Positions 15,823-25,946 are shown, counted from the stretch's first letter. The stretch is DNA of 64,000 bases from Lactobacillus taiwanensis DSM 21401 (GCF_001436695.1 NZ_AYZG01000051.1:492097-556096); one strand, 5' to 3'. Notes: generated by a model from the letters alone, not told the origin. Translations and numbers: made by a program.

Positions 15823-17178
15823 TTAGTTTGAACCCATTTCTTCTTCAACAACTTTAGCAACTTCTTCACAGTACTTGTCAGCTAATTCTTGTGTTGGAGC
15901 TTCAGTCATTACACGAAGCAAACTTTGAGTTCCAGATGGACGAACAAAAATACGTCCTTCATCACTTAATTCTTTTTCAACCTTTTCAATGGCTTCAGTA
16001 ATACGTTTATGTTTTTTCCAGTCTTTTTTATTTTTAACAGGAACATTAATTAAACGTTGTGGGTATTCTTTAAAGTCACTCAATAATTCACTGAGGGATT
16101 TACCGGTATCCTTCATTACATATAATAAATGCAACCCCGTAAGCATCCCATCACCAGTGTTATGGTAATCACTGATAATAACGTGTCCAGATTGTTCACC
16201 ACCAAGATTGTAACCATTAGCTCTCATTTCTTCTGAAACATAACGGTCACCAACTTGAGTTCTAACGTTCTTAAGACCACGTCTCTCTAAAGCCTTAGTA
16301 AACCCAAGATTACTCATTACAGTTGTAACGATAGTATCTTTCTTTAACCGTCCATGATCAGCAAGGTATGAGCCAATAACATACATAATGTGGTCACCAT
16401 CAACTTCATTACCATTTTCATCAACAGCGATACAACGATCAGCATCCCCATCGAATGCTAAACCTAATTGAGCACCTTGTTTTACAACTTCTTCTTGTAA
16501 CTTCTTAGTATGAGTAGCACCAACATGATCATTAATGTTTAAACCATCTGGATGAGTAGCAATAGTAGTAAAGTCAACACCCATATCAGCAAATAATCTT
16601 GAAATCAATGCACTTGCTGCACCATTAGCACCATCAATAACTACTTTTATACCACTTAATTCTTCAGGTAAAGTATTTTCAATAAATTGTAAGTACTTTG
16701 AAGCACCTTCATGATAATTTGTCACAGTACCCAAGCCTTCTGCAGATGGGCGAGGAAGTTTATCTTCAGGAGCGTCGATCAATTTTTCAATTTCTTCTTC
16801 TTTAGCATCGGATAGTTTCAAACCATCGCTACCAAAAAACTTAATTCCATTATCTTCAACTGGATTATGGGAAGCAGAGATTTGAACACCGGCATCTGCA
16901 TCTTGTGCACGCACCAAGTAAGAAAGACCAGGAGTAGTAATTACACCAACTTCTAAAACTTCAATTCCAACGGAAAGTAACCCAGAAATCAATGCATACT
17001 CTAACATTTGACCAGAAATACGTGTATCACGAGAAACTAATACCTTAGCTCTTTCTCCATCTTTCTTATCCTTGGTAAGAACATAACCTCCATCACGACC
17101 TAATTTAAAAGCCATTTCTGGAGTCAAACCAGCATTAGCAACCCCCCGTACACCATCTGTTCCAAAATATTTAAGCAT
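15823..17178 (-). CDS. glmM: Phosphoglucosamine mutase
   Basis: 451-residue enzyme converting glucosamine-6-phosphate to glucosamine-1-phosphate for peptidoglycan precursor synthesis. The start is the ATG at 17178 ([12 protein letters not shown]), with AAGGAAAGG 12 nt upstream; a TTG at 17190 directly abuts that site and is unlikely. The phosphoserine loop ISASHNP (Ser103), the metal loop FDGDADR near 240 and the sugar-phosphate site RPSGTQ near 418 are present. It is the last gene of cdaA-ybbR-glmM, the conserved c-di-AMP cluster in which CdaA can bind and be inhibited by GlmM. Confidence 0.97.
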   Translation of the reverse strand: MLKYFGTDGVRGVANAGLTPEMAFKLGRDGGYVLTKDKKDGERAKVLVSRDTRISGQMLEYALISGLLSVGIEVLEVGVITTPGLSYLVRAQDADAGVQISASHNPVEDNGIKFFGSDGLKLSDAKEEEIEKLIDAPEDKLPRPSAEGLGTVTNYHEGASKYLQFIENTLPEELSGIKVVIDGANGAASALISRLFADMGVDFTTIATHPDGLNINDHVGATHTKKLQEEVVKQGAQLGLAFDGDADRCIAVDENGNEVDGDHIMYVIGSYLADHGRLKKDTIVTTVMSNLGFTKALERRGLKNVRTQVGDRYVSEEMRANGYNLGGEQSGHVIISDYHNTGDGMLTGLHLLYVMKDTGKSLSELLSDFKEYPQRLINVPVKNKKDWKKHKRITEAIEKVEKELSDEGRIFVRPSGTQSLLRVMTEAPTQELADKYCEEVAKVVEEEMGSN

Positions 17179-17202
17179 AATTTTTAACAACCTTTCCTTG
17201 TT

Positions 17203-18171
17203 TTATTCCTTTTTAGCAGTAGTATCAGTAACTTTGATGTGAACTGGTATTACTGATGGTGAAACCTTAACTACGCCCTTTGGTAATTTAACTGCAACAT
17301 CTTTTGTAATGTCATGATTTACACCACTTAAATCAACCTTTAAAGGTATCGATGTTATCTTTTTAAGCGTATTATCATCACCGTATATCTCAACTGTCTC
17401 TTTTTGTGCAGTCAAAGAGTAAACATGAGTCGATGATTCATTTTTCGAAGTCACATTTACCTTGACCTTTTTCTTCGATAAATTAATTGGGATAATAATA
17501 TGCGCTGTTGCTGGATCAATAGCAACATTAAGTTGATGTCCCTCTTTATCAAGTGCTATCAACATTTCCTCGCGCTCAAAAGTGCTGTCTATCCCTTTAG
17601 GTAAACTTGCTCGAGCCACTACACGGTCTACCTGGTTAACCTCACTTTTTGCTCCAGTAATATTAACCACTTCTGGTTCACTTTTAGCAGTTCCTAAGTT
17701 ATACCCATGAGATACAGCACTCTTATTATACTCTATTTGTACAGGAAGAGTACGAGATTTTCTTTTTTGAATGTTCACATGCACTTTACTAGGACTAATG
17801 CTATAAGTCAATTGATTGCTCAAGCCATTTACCTTAATTGGTACAATATGTTCTCCCGTTTTTAAATGACTTAGATCAATATAGACCCGAAAATTTTGCG
17901 TATTAATAGTAGATGTAACTAATGCATTTGATCCTTCTAAAGTTAAATTTATTTTTTCAGGATATCCAGTTACATAGTATTTATCTGTATTAATGGACAC
18001 CTGTAAAGGTGCTTTAATCACCTGCGTTTTAGTAGCAGTTTTTAAGGTATCTTCGCGTCGTCCTTGAATTACATAACCTTGCTGATTAGATGAAACATAT
18101 ACAGCAAGCAAAATTGCCAAAATCAACGCAACAATTCGATAGAACCAAGGTTTATCAAAAAATTTTTTCAT
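17203..18171 (-). CDS. cdaR: YbbR-domain regulator CdaR
   Basis: 322-residue protein with one N-terminal transmembrane helix (about 9-27) and an extracellular part built of four YbbR-like repeats, each with a beta-rich core and the SPS(K/V)V- or DPATA-type turn. CdaR binds the membrane part of CdaA and modulates its activity. Its start overlaps the end of cdaA by 4 nt and glmM begins 24 nt downstream. Length is at the shorter end for the family. Confidence 0.93.
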   Translation of the reverse strand: MKKFFDKPWFYRIVALILAILLAVYVSSNQQGYVIQGRREDTLKTATKTQVIKAPLQVSINTDKYYVTGYPEKINLTLEGSNALVTSTINTQNFRVYIDLSHLKTGEHIVPIKVNGLSNQLTYSISPSKVHVNIQKRKSRTLPVQIEYNKSAVSHGYNLGTAKSEPEVVNITGAKSEVNQVDRVVARASLPKGIDSTFEREEMLIALDKEGHQLNVAIDPATAHIIIPINLSKKKVKVNVTSKNESSTHVYSLTAQKETVEIYGDDNTLKKITSIPLKVDLSGVNHDITKDVAVKLPKGVVKVSPSVIPVHIKVTDTTAKKE

Positions 18172-19019
18172 TTTTTATTTGACCCCCAGTTCCAGATATG
18201 ATTTACAATTCGTTGATACCATCTTGGATTTTCGTCTTCTTTTTCCTTCGGAACTAATTGAGCATTTAAATATTTCAAATACTCTTCTCTAGTTAAATCA
18301 AGCATAAACTGACTATTGCGAGTAATTGTTACCCCACCAGTTTCTTCAGATACAACAATTGTAATAGCATCTGTAACTTCTGAAATACCAACGGCAGCAC
18401 GGTGACGAGTTCCAAGTTTTTTAGGAATCATACTATTATCAGAAAGTGGTAAGTAAGCGGCAGCAACTGCAATCCGATTATTACGAATAATAACAGCCCC
18501 ATCATGTAATGGGGTATTAGGAATAAAAATATTAATTAATAACTCCCCAGTAATATCCGCATCTACTGGAATACCAGTTTCAATATAATCTTCTAGACCA
18601 GTATTTTGTTGAATTGTAATCAAAGCACCAATTCTTCTTTTAGACATATATTGGATTGCTTTATCCAATTCTCCAATCATTTTTTCAGCAGCTTGCTTTT
18701 CAGTCATTGTTGTTCCGCCAAAAATAGGTGAACGGCCCAAATGCTCAAGTCCACGCCTAATTTCAGGTTGAAAAATAACAATTATTCCAATTACAGACCA
18801 AGAAAGAATTTGATCAACAAAATACGTTAACGTATGTAGATGTAATAAGCCAGCAACAATTCTAACTAAAATAATTAATGATATTCCCTTAACTAGCTGA
18901 ACGGCTTTCGTTCCCCTAACCAACATAATTAAGCGATAAATGATATACCAGACAATTAAAATATCAATAATATTCATCAGATTCTGCCAGGTAAATATCT
19001 GTTCAATATTAAACTTCAT
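18168..19019 (-). CDS. cdaA: Diadenylate cyclase CdaA
   Basis: 283-residue membrane enzyme that makes c-di-AMP from two ATP. Three transmembrane helices lie near 16-35, 42-60 and 68-84. The DAC domain follows, with the catalytic DGA motif at residues 173-175 (LHDGAVII) and RHR at 205-207 (GTRHRAAVG). It heads the cdaA-cdaR-glmM operon. A GGAGGG ribosome site lies upstream. It sits just downstream of potD, 39 bp away, without a clear terminator between, so some readthrough from the pot operon is possible. Confidence 0.97.
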   Translation of the reverse strand: MKFNIEQIFTWQNLMNIIDILIVWYIIYRLIMLVRGTKAVQLVKGISLIILVRIVAGLLHLHTLTYFVDQILSWSVIGIIVIFQPEIRRGLEHLGRSPIFGGTTMTEKQAAEKMIGELDKAIQYMSKRRIGALITIQQNTGLEDYIETGIPVDADITGELLINIFIPNTPLHDGAVIIRNNRIAVAAAYLPLSDNSMIPKKLGTRHRAAVGISEVTDAITIVVSEETGGVTITRNSQFMLDLTREEYLKYLNAQLVPKEKEDENPRWYQRIVNHIWNWGSNKK

Positions 19020-19058
19020 AGCACCCTCCTAAAAAATAATTATATCGAACTTCTTGAT

Positions 19059-20132
19059 TTACCGACCATACATTTTAAATTCAAGAAAGAGATCATTATA
19101 TTCTTGAATTTTCTTTGGGCCCAGATCTCGATAAACTTCTAAATTTTTCATAGCCTGTTCGCTTGGATAAAATTGTTTATCATTTCTTATTTCTTTAGGT
19201 AGTAACTTTTGAGCTTTTACATTTGGAGTTGCATAACCGATATATTCCGCATTTTGGGCAGCATTCTTAGGATCAAGCATAAAATTAATAAAAGCATATG
19301 CTCCAGCCTTATTTTTTACAGTACGAGGAATAACAAAATTGTCGAACCATAAATTTGATCCTTCAGGAGGAACAACATAATGTAAATGTTTATTATCGTT
19401 TAACATAGTACGTGCTTCGCCTGACCAAGTTACCCCAACAGCTGCTTCATTTTGTATCATGTACATTTTTAATTCATCAGAAATAATTGCTTTTACATTT
19501 GGTCCTAGGCCATCTAACTTTGTTTTTGCGAGCTTAAGATCTAAAGTATTAGTTGTATTTAACGACTTTCCCATAGAAGCTAAAGAAAGTCCCATAATAT
19601 CTCTAGCCGAATCAACTAATAAAATATTATGACGATAATCTTTTGACCACAAATCATTCCAGTGCTTGATTTGACCAGACTTTACAAATTTATCATTATA
19701 TACAATTCCTAAAGTTCCCCAAAAATACGGAACAGAATAGGTGTTTTTTGGATCAAATGAATGATGTAAAAATTCACTTCCAATATTTTTATAGTTTGGT
19801 ATTTTTTTCGTATCAATTTCATCAAGCAAATTAGCTTTTCTCATTTTTGAAATCATATAATCGGAAGGCACACAAATATCATACGCTGTTCCACCTTGTT
19901 TTATTTTGGTATACATGGCTTCATTTGAATCAAAGGTTTCATAAATCACATGATATCCTGTTTGTTTTTCAAATTTTTTGATTAATTTAGGATCAATATA
20001 GTCGCCCCAATTATAGATAATTAAGTTTTTATTATTAGAACTGATGCCATTATCATTTAACTTTTTTGCACCAACTTCTAATCCTAGACAAACTAACAAA
20101 ATAGCCGCAATTCCAATTAATAGTTTTTTCAT
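19059..20132 (-). CDS. potD: Spermidine/putrescine-binding protein PotD
   Basis: 357-residue extracellular polyamine-binding protein of the PotABCD importer. It has an N-terminal hydrophobic segment (about 3-22), then the mature domain starting NLIIYNWGDYIDP (37-49), the PotD hallmark. Ligand-contact segments such as YDICVPSDYMISKM and VTWSGEA are present. The only Cys of the signal region (LLVC, residue 15) lacks the small residue at -1 of a proper lipobox, so it may be held by an uncleaved helix rather than by lipid. Its start overlaps potC by 4 nt. Confidence 0.94.
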   Translation of the reverse strand: MKKLLIGIAAILLVCLGLEVGAKKLNDNGISSNNKNLIIYNWGDYIDPKLIKKFEKQTGYHVIYETFDSNEAMYTKIKQGGTAYDICVPSDYMISKMRKANLLDEIDTKKIPNYKNIGSEFLHHSFDPKNTYSVPYFWGTLGIVYNDKFVKSGQIKHWNDLWSKDYRHNILLVDSARDIMGLSLASMGKSLNTTNTLDLKLAKTKLDGLGPNVKAIISDELKMYMIQNEAAVGVTWSGEARTMLNDNKHLHYVVPPEGSNLWFDNFVIPRTVKNKAGAYAFINFMLDPKNAAQNAEYIGYATPNVKAQKLLPKEIRNDKQFYPSEQAMKNLEVYRDLGPKKIQEYNDLFLEFKMYGR

Positions 20133-20926
20133 TGTGCACGTCCCTTACCAATATGGGTCTTATGATTAGTAATCACATAATAAATTAATACTAAAATCAT
20201 CACAAAAATAAACATTATTGTACTTAGAGCATTGATTTCCAAATTAATACCTTGACGTGCACGTGAATAGATTTCTACAGATAAAGTTGAAAAACCATTT
20301 CCCGTCACAAAAAAAGTAACTGCAAAATCATCTAAAGAATAAGTCAAAGCCATAAAAAAGCCAGCTAAAATCCCGGGTGTAATAGCCGGAATCATTACCT
20401 TACTATAAACTTGCCAAGTGGATGCACCTAAATCTCGAGCAGCATCTACTAAAGAATAATCAAATTCTTTTAAACGAGGTAATACCATTAATACGACAAT
20501 TGGAATTGAAAAAGCAATATGACTTAATAAAACAGATCCAAAACCTAAACCAATTCCTAAAAAAGTAAAGAAGATTAAAAAGCTAGCCCCAATAATTACA
20601 TCCGGCGAAACCATCAAAACGTTGTTAAGGGCTAGTAATGTCTTTTGTCCCTTTTTATTTTTGGTCTGACTAATTGCAATCGCACCAAATGTTCCAATTA
20701 TTGTAGCAATCAGACTTGATAAAAGAGCTAGCAAAATTGTTTCCAAAAAGATTGCTAATAGGCGATTGTCACTAAAAAGATCTTGATAATGGCTAAAAGT
20801 AAATTTTTCAAAATGATCCATATTATGACCACTTGAAAAGGAATAATATATCAGATAAAAAATTGGTAAATACATTAAAACTAAGATAAAACCAAAATAA
20901 ATTCGAGACCATTTTATTCTTTTCAT
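20129..20926 (-). CDS. potC: Spermidine/putrescine permease PotC
   Basis: 265-residue inner ABC permease with about six transmembrane helices. The EAA loop that docks on PotA reads DAARDLGASTWQVYSKVMIPAITPGI near residues 162-187. Overlaps both potB (4 nt) and potD (4 nt), so the operon is tightly coupled. Pairs with PotB to form the polyamine channel. Confidence 0.95.
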   Translation of the reverse strand: MKRIKWSRIYFGFILVLMYLPIFYLIYYSFSSGHNMDHFEKFTFSHYQDLFSDNRLLAIFLETILLALLSSLIATIIGTFGAIAISQTKNKKGQKTLLALNNVLMVSPDVIIGASFLIFFTFLGIGLGFGSVLLSHIAFSIPIVVLMVLPRLKEFDYSLVDAARDLGASTWQVYSKVMIPAITPGILAGFFMALTYSLDDFAVTFFVTGNGFSTLSVEIYSRARQGINLEINALSTIMFIFVMILVLIYYVITNHKTHIGKGRAQ

Positions 20927-21735
20927 AGTTTTATCTCCTTCTTTTTATGATGATCAGATGAGGTAAATAGCATCACTATTACCATTAATACTATTAAAAC
21001 AACCCCAATCGTTGATCCCATTGACCAATTCATTGTTGTCATAAAGTACTCTTCAATAGCTGTCCCAAGGGTAATTACTCGATTACCTCCAATTAATCTT
21101 GTCAACATAAATAAAGATAATGAGGGAATAAATACAGCCTGTATTCCAGATTCAACCCCAGATTTTGAAAGTGGCCATAAAACCTTAATAAATGTTTGCC
21201 ATTTACTTGCACCCAAATCGTAAGCTGCTTGAATTACAGCAGGATTAATATCGCAAATTGCATTATAAATTGGCAAAATCATAAATGGAATTTCGATATA
21301 AGCTGCAACAAAAATAAAAGCAAAATCTGTAAATAAAATATTAGCTGGAGCAATCCCAAAAAGCTTCAAGAAATTATTTAACAAGCCATGTTTGCTAAAA
21401 ATTCCTATAAATGCATATGCCTTTAACAGCAAATTAATCCATGTTGGTAAAATAATCAAAAGTAACCAAAATTGTTGATTTTTCATTTGGCTTAAAATAT
21501 AGGCAATTGGATAAGAGATTAGCAGCGTAATTAAGGTAATTAAGAATGCATACCAAAATGAATTTAGGGTCATTTTTAAAAAAGTACCATTAACAAAAAA
21601 TTGCTGAAAATTCTTTAAGGTAAAGCCATCCTCTCCCTTAAATGCATTAATTGTGATCAAAATAATCGGGGCGATAACAAATAAGCTAAGCCACAGAACA
21701 TAAGGAATGAGAAAAAATAATTTACTTTTTTTCAT
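20923..21735 (-). CDS. potB: Spermidine/putrescine permease PotB
   Basis: 270-residue ABC permease with six hydrophobic segments. The EAA loop reads QAAYDLGASKWQTFIKVLWPLSKSGV near residues 166-191. It lies 3 nt after potA and overlaps potC. The N-terminal YVLWLSLFVIAPI segment is characteristic of PotB. Confidence 0.95.
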   Translation of the reverse strand: MKKSKLFFLIPYVLWLSLFVIAPIILITINAFKGEDGFTLKNFQQFFVNGTFLKMTLNSFWYAFLITLITLLISYPIAYILSQMKNQQFWLLLIILPTWINLLLKAYAFIGIFSKHGLLNNFLKLFGIAPANILFTDFAFIFVAAYIEIPFMILPIYNAICDINPAVIQAAYDLGASKWQTFIKVLWPLSKSGVESGIQAVFIPSLSLFMLTRLIGGNRVITLGTAIEEYFMTTMNWSMGSTIGVVLIVLMVIVMLFTSSDHHKKKEIKL

Positions 21736-21738
21736 ATC

Positions 21739-22830
21739 TTACTCCTCTCCTTCATATGCCTCTAATCGTTTATCAAATTCAGCTTCACTTTCACCAAAAC
21801 GCATTACGTGAATATCTTCCGGATCAAAATACACTCCAACTTCCTTGCCAATCTTAGTTGGATTAGTAGAATGAATTAACCACTCATTCTCATCACTATC
21901 AATAGCTTTAATCTCAAAGTGATCGCCTAAAAACAATTGGCTTTCAACCATAACTCGTAATTTTCCATGTTCAATATCAGTAATATCCAAATCTTCTGGT
22001 CTTAAAACAACTTCTACTTTTTCACCAGGTTTTATTCCAGCATCAGCACATTCAAAACGATGATTTCCAAATTCTACTTCGTAATCTTTAATCATTCGAC
22101 CACTTAAGATATTAGAATCACCAATAAAACGAGCTACAAAATCATTAACTGGCTCATCATAAATATCGACCGGACTTCCGCTTTGTTGAATCTTACCTTC
22201 GTTTAATACAAAAATCTCATCACTCATTGCCAAAGCTTCTTCTTGATCGTGAGTAACAAAAATAAATGTAATACCCAACTTTTTTTGAATCTCACGCAGC
22301 TCAAACTGCATATCCTTTCTCAAGCGTTTATCAAGAGCAGACAAAGACTCATCTAAAAGCAAAACTTTTGGTTGGTTTACTATTGCTCGTGCAATAGCTA
22401 CTCGTTGCTGTTGTCCACCACTTAATTCAGAAATTTCTCTATTTGCGAATCCGTCTAATTGAACCATGTGGAGAGCTTCTTTAACTGCCATTTTTATTTC
22501 TTGCTTATCTTTTTTCTTAATTTGTAAGCCAAAAGCCACATTTTCAAAGACATTCATATGCGGAAATAAAGCATAATTTTGAAAAACAGTATTAATTTTT
22601 CGCTTAGATGAATCAAGGTTAGTAATATCATCTCCGTCAAAAAAGACTTTTCCGCTCGTAGGTTCACTAAATCCGGCAATTATTCTCAAAATAGTCGTTT
22701 TTCCTGATCCTGATGGTCCCAGTAATGAATAAAATTTTCCAGATTCAATTGTTAAATTAATATCCTTTAACGCTACAAAACCATCATCATATTCTTTGCG
22801 TACATGATTTAACTTAATAATATCGCTCAA
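21739..22830 (-). CDS. potA: Spermidine/putrescine ABC transporter ATPase PotA
   Basis: 363-residue ATPase driving polyamine uptake. Walker A GPSGSGKT is at residues 38-45, the signature LSGGQQQR at 136-143, Walker B LLLDES at 157-162 and the switch His in FVTHDQEE near 190. After residue 240 there is a TOBE-type regulatory domain, as in MalK and PotA. First gene of potABCD, separated from murB by a terminator-like hairpin; murB and pot are neighbours in many lactobacilli and streptococci. Confidence 0.96.
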   Translation of the reverse strand: MSDIIKLNHVRKEYDDGFVALKDINLTIESGKFYSLLGPSGSGKTTILRIIAGFSEPTSGKVFFDGDDITNLDSSKRKINTVFQNYALFPHMNVFENVAFGLQIKKKDKQEIKMAVKEALHMVQLDGFANREISELSGGQQQRVAIARAIVNQPKVLLLDESLSALDKRLRKDMQFELREIQKKLGITFIFVTHDQEEALAMSDEIFVLNEGKIQQSGSPVDIYDEPVNDFVARFIGDSNILSGRMIKDYEVEFGNHRFECADAGIKPGEKVEVVLRPEDLDITDIEHGKLRVMVESQLFLGDHFEIKAIDSDENEWLIHSTNPTKIGKEVGVYFDPEDIHVMRFGESEAEFDKRLEAYEGEE

Positions 22831-22849
22831 CTTTTTTCACCATCTCATC

Positions 22850-22882
22850 AAAAAAGCTACAAGCCGTTACTTGTAGCTCTTT
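22850..22882 (-). terminator. Hairpin terminator between murB and potA
   Basis: AGCTACAAG (22855-22863) pairs with CTTGTAGCT (22870-22878); on the minus strand TTTTTTGATG follows. Close to the potA start, so it may attenuate rather than fully end murB transcription. Confidence 0.75.
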
Positions 22883-22883
22883 C

Positions 22884-23789
22884 CTAATCTTTCTCTTTTC
22901 CAATAATTCTTACTTCAGTTTGTAAATCAACATCAAAATCTTTTTTGATTGTTTTTTGAATCAAATGAATTAAATCTAGGTAATCAGTAGCTGTAGCACC
23001 GCCTACATTAACAATAAAACCTGCATGTTTCATTGAGTCTTCAGCGCCGCCAATTCTTTTACCTTGAAGCCCTGCTTTAATAATCATTGGTCCCACAAAG
23101 TGACCAGCTGGACGTTTAAATACACTACCACAAGATGGATATTCAAGTGGCTGTTTTGCTCTACGTAAGCCATTAAAGTACTCCATTTTTGCTTTAATAG
23201 CCCATTTATCGCCAACCTCAAGACCAAAAGTAGCACTTACAACAATGTCTCCAGTTTCTTGAACTAAAGAATGACGATATCCAAATTCCATCTCATCATG
23301 AGTATAGGTCTTAAATTCGCCTTCTCTAGTTAAAACACAAACTGACTTAATAACAAATTCAGTTTCCCCACCATAAGCGCCAGCATTCATAAATACTGCA
23401 CCACCGACACTACCAGGAATACCTGCTGCAAATTCTAATCCACTAAGACCTGCTTCACAGGCTGCCTCAGATGTATCAATAATTCGAGCACCCGCATCTG
23501 CAGTAACAGTTGCATTTTCCTTGTTTGCCGTAATTTCATTCATTTTAGTCAAAATTAGAACTAAGCCGGTAATACCACCATCTCTAATAATTAAATTAGA
23601 TGCATTTCCAATAACAGTTAATGGAATATCATTACTTTTAACTGTATTTACTAAGAGCTCTAATTCCTTTAAATTCTTAGGAAAAGCTAGATATTGCGCC
23701 GGTCCACCAGTCTTAGTAAAAGTAAAACGGCTTAATGGAATATTTTCTTGAATGTCAATTCCTTGTTGCTTTAAATCCATCAGTTGCAT
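22884..23789 (-). CDS. murB: UDP-N-acetylenolpyruvoylglucosamine reductase
   Basis: 301-residue flavoenzyme that reduces UDP-GlcNAc-enolpyruvate to UDP-MurNAc in peptidoglycan synthesis. The FAD-binding segments TVIGNASNLIIRDGG (59-73) and AGIPGSVGGAVFMNAGAYGGE (about 121-141) are clear. The catalytic Ser lies in YPSCGSVFKRP near residue 229, and the C-terminal Glu in LQTEVRIIG. It is the shorter type II MurB without the extra loop of the E. coli enzyme. Confidence 0.96.
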   Translation of the reverse strand: MQLMDLKQQGIDIQENIPLSRFTFTKTGGPAQYLAFPKNLKELELLVNTVKSNDIPLTVIGNASNLIIRDGGITGLVLILTKMNEITANKENATVTADAGARIIDTSEAACEAGLSGLEFAAGIPGSVGGAVFMNAGAYGGETEFVIKSVCVLTREGEFKTYTHDEMEFGYRHSLVQETGDIVVSATFGLEVGDKWAIKAKMEYFNGLRRAKQPLEYPSCGSVFKRPAGHFVGPMIIKAGLQGKRIGGAEDSMKHAGFIVNVGGATATDYLDLIHLIQKTIKKDFDVDLQTEVRIIGKEKD

Positions 23790-23864
23790 TTTTTATCTCT
23801 CTTTTCCTTAAATAAATCATCCCTTTAATCATACCGCATTAAATAGCTAGTTTTCTACCTTAAG

Positions 23865-23873
23865 TGTTATACT
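23865..23873 (+). promoter_or_regulatory. Extended -10 promoter of the exonuclease gene
   Basis: TGTTATACT at 23865-23873 is an extended -10 about 34 nt before the ATG; the -35 is poor. GAGGAT is the ribosome site. Confidence 0.5.
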
Positions 23874-23906
23874 AAAAAGAAAAATAATAAAAATTCGAGG
23901 ATAAAG

Positions 23907-24440
23907 ATGAACTTTACTGCAATGGACTTTGAAACAGCGAATAATCGCCCAGAAAGTGCATGTTCTCTCGCTCTTGTTATGGTTCGGAATAATGAAATTG
24001 TTGATCGTTTTTATACAGTCATTAACCCACAAATGCCTTTTGATGGTCGCAATATAAAAATCCATGGCATTACCGCTGAAGACGTAAAAAATGCACCTAC
24101 AATGGCTGAGGTGTGGCCAAAAATCAAGAAACTATATCAACCGGGGATGCTAGTTGCTGCTCATAACGCTCGCTTTGATTGCCGAGTAATGGAAAAATCA
24201 CTCGCACGCTACAATATTCCTGCTCCCCATTACCTTGCAATTGATACTTTAGCAACTAGTAAGGCTTTTGAACCTGATCTACCTAATCATAAATTAGATA
24301 CAGTTTCAGAAGCTTTAAATATTAATCTTTGGCATCATCATAATGCATTAAGCGATAGTGAAGCATGTGCAGAAATCTTAATTGAAGAAAATAAATGTGT
24401 TGGGGATGCTCCAATTAAGAAAATGGTTAAGCGAATTTAA
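23907..24440 (+). CDS. DEDDh 3'-5' exonuclease (DNA polymerase III epsilon-like)
   Basis: 177-residue exonuclease of the DnaQ family. ExoI FTAMDFETAN gives Asp6 and Glu8 (residues 3-12), ExoII AAHNARFD has the next Asp, and ExoIII HHNALSDSEAC has the His and final Asp of DEDDh. It is only the exonuclease domain, with no polymerase or BRCT part, so it may act in repair or proofreading or as a nuclease on RNA. Single gene with its own promoter and a terminator overlapping its stop codon. Confidence 0.88.
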   Translation: MNFTAMDFETANNRPESACSLALVMVRNNEIVDRFYTVINPQMPFDGRNIKIHGITAEDVKNAPTMAEVWPKIKKLYQPGMLVAAHNARFDCRVMEKSLARYNIPAPHYLAIDTLATSKAFEPDLPNHKLDTVSEALNINLWHHHNALSDSEACAEILIEENKCVGDAPIKKMVKRI

Positions 24441-24457
24441 GCTTAACCATTTTTATT
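24421..24457 (+). terminator. Terminator overlapping the exonuclease stop codon
   Basis: AAATGGTTAAGC (24421-24432) pairs with GCTTAACCATTT (24441-24452), followed by TTATT. The loop contains the gene's TAA (24438-24440), so the last codons form the stem. Confidence 0.75.
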
Positions 24458-24932
24458 ATTCAAAATATTTTTTTATCTCTAACAACCAAGTCATATTTCT
24501 CTCTCCAACTGGTTTAAATTCAACTATTCTTTTTGTTGAATCCCAGGAATCATCTAGGCGCTTAATCGATAATTCAAGATAATCTTTTGGAAGATCATCA
24601 ATAATGAATTGTGGCCACTCAATTACTACTAAACCATCTTCAGCCAAATATGCAGGCATATCAATACTTGATAAGTCTCCATCTTCTAATCGATACATGT
24701 CCATGTGAAAAAGCGGCATTTTTCCTTCGCGATACTCTCTTACAATTGTAAAAGTCGGACTTTTTACTGGACGTCTTATTCCAAGAACCCTTGCAATTCC
24801 TTTAGTTAAAGTTGTTTTTCCTGCACCTAAATCTCCGCTTAATAATAAAAGATCATGACCTTGACTAGTTTCGCCAATTGCTTTACCCAGTTTTTGCATT
24901 TGTTCATCAGAATTTATCTCTAATGATTCCAT
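24456..24932 (-). CDS. tsaE: tRNA threonylcarbamoyladenosine ATPase TsaE
   Basis: 158-residue P-loop ATPase needed with TsaB, TsaD and TsaC for t6A37 modification of ANN-decoding tRNAs. Walker A SGDLGAGKTTLTKG is at about residues 32-45, with SPTFTIVREY (about 58-67) and the HMDMYRLE segment near 77-84. It starts 1 nt after pta, a common pairing in lactobacilli. TsaB and TsaD are not in this window. Confidence 0.95.
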   Translation of the reverse strand: MESLEINSDEQMQKLGKAIGETSQGHDLLLLSGDLGAGKTTLTKGIARVLGIRRPVKSPTFTIVREYREGKMPLFHMDMYRLEDGDLSSIDMPAYLAEDGLVVIEWPQFIIDDLPKDYLELSIKRLDDSWDSTKRIVEFKPVGERNMTWLLEIKKYFE

Positions 24933-24933
24933 G

Positions 24934-25911
24934 TTATTTCTCCATATTAGCTTGTGCAGCAGTCAAAATAGCTAACAAATATACATCCTCTGTCTTGCAT
25001 CCACGAGATAAATCATTAATTGGTGCAGCTAGCCCTTGTAATACAGGCCCAATTGCACTAAAGCCACCTAATCGTTCTGCTACCTTATAGGAGATATTAC
25101 CAGATTGTAATTCTGGAAAAATAAAGACATTTGCATGACCAGCAACGGCAGAGCCTGGTGCTTTTGCTTCACCAACGCGTGGAACAATTGCAGCATCAAA
25201 TTGCAGTTCACCATCGCAAATTAATTCAGGATACTTTTTATGTACTAAGTCATTTGCTTCTTGAACTTTTGTTACCATTGGCCCTTGTGCTGAATCCTTA
25301 GTTGAAAAACTAAGCATTGCAATTTTAGGATTAAGACCAATCATCTCTGCAGTTTTGCTAGACTGGTAAGCAATTTCAGCTAAAGTTTCACTATCTGGAT
25401 CAATGTTAATGGCACAGTCAGCAAAAATATACTTTTCATCTCCGCGCTCCATAATCATTGCACCTGAGACGCGACCCATTCCTTTTTTAGTCTTAATAAT
25501 TTGAAGAGCAGGCCGAACAGTATTCGCTGTTGAATGAGTTGCTCCTGAAACCATTCCATCAGCTTTTCCTTCATATACTAGCATTGTGCCAAAGTAAGAA
25601 ACATCTTGTAAAATTTCTTTTGCTTCTGCTAAAGTATTCTTTCCTTTTCTCAATTCAATAAAATCTTGACACATTTTTTCAAAATCTGGATAAACTGTTG
25701 GATTAATAATTTCAATTGATCCTAAATCAGCACTTAATCTTTCAGCAGTTTCAATTACTTCGTCGGGCTTTCCTAATAAAATTGGCTCAACAATATTTTC
25801 TTTATCAAGACGGACCGCAGCTCTAATTATCCGTTCATCATTTCCTTCTGGGAAAACAATTACTTTCTTCGATTCTTTTGCTTTTTTCTTAAGTGAGTCA
25901 AATACTTTCAT
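24934..25911 (-). CDS. pta: Phosphate acetyltransferase
   Basis: 325-residue short-form phosphotransacetylase that interconverts acetyl-CoA and acetyl phosphate, supplying AckA. Typical segments are VFPEGNDERIIRAA (19-32), the SGATHSTANTVRPALQIIKT region near 122-141 and AVAGHANVFIFPELQSGNI near 256-274. There is no N-terminal CBS/DRTGG extension. Transcribed with tsaE from a promoter at 25947-25974. Confidence 0.96.
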   Translation of the reverse strand: MKVFDSLKKKAKESKKVIVFPEGNDERIIRAAVRLDKENIVEPILLGKPDEVIETAERLSADLGSIEIINPTVYPDFEKMCQDFIELRKGKNTLAEAKEILQDVSYFGTMLVYEGKADGMVSGATHSTANTVRPALQIIKTKKGMGRVSGAMIMERGDEKYIFADCAINIDPDSETLAEIAYQSSKTAEMIGLNPKIAMLSFSTKDSAQGPMVTKVQEANDLVHKKYPELICDGELQFDAAIVPRVGEAKAPGSAVAGHANVFIFPELQSGNISYKVAERLGGFSAIGPVLQGLAAPINDLSRGCKTEDVYLLAILTAAQANMEK

Positions 25912-25946
25912 TTCAATTGAGCCTTCCTTTTTTATTTATAGATAAT

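Noticed and set aside
17179..17190. TTG start for glmM
   Set aside because: The ribosome site touches this TTG directly; the ATG at 17178 gives the conserved MLKYFGTDG start.
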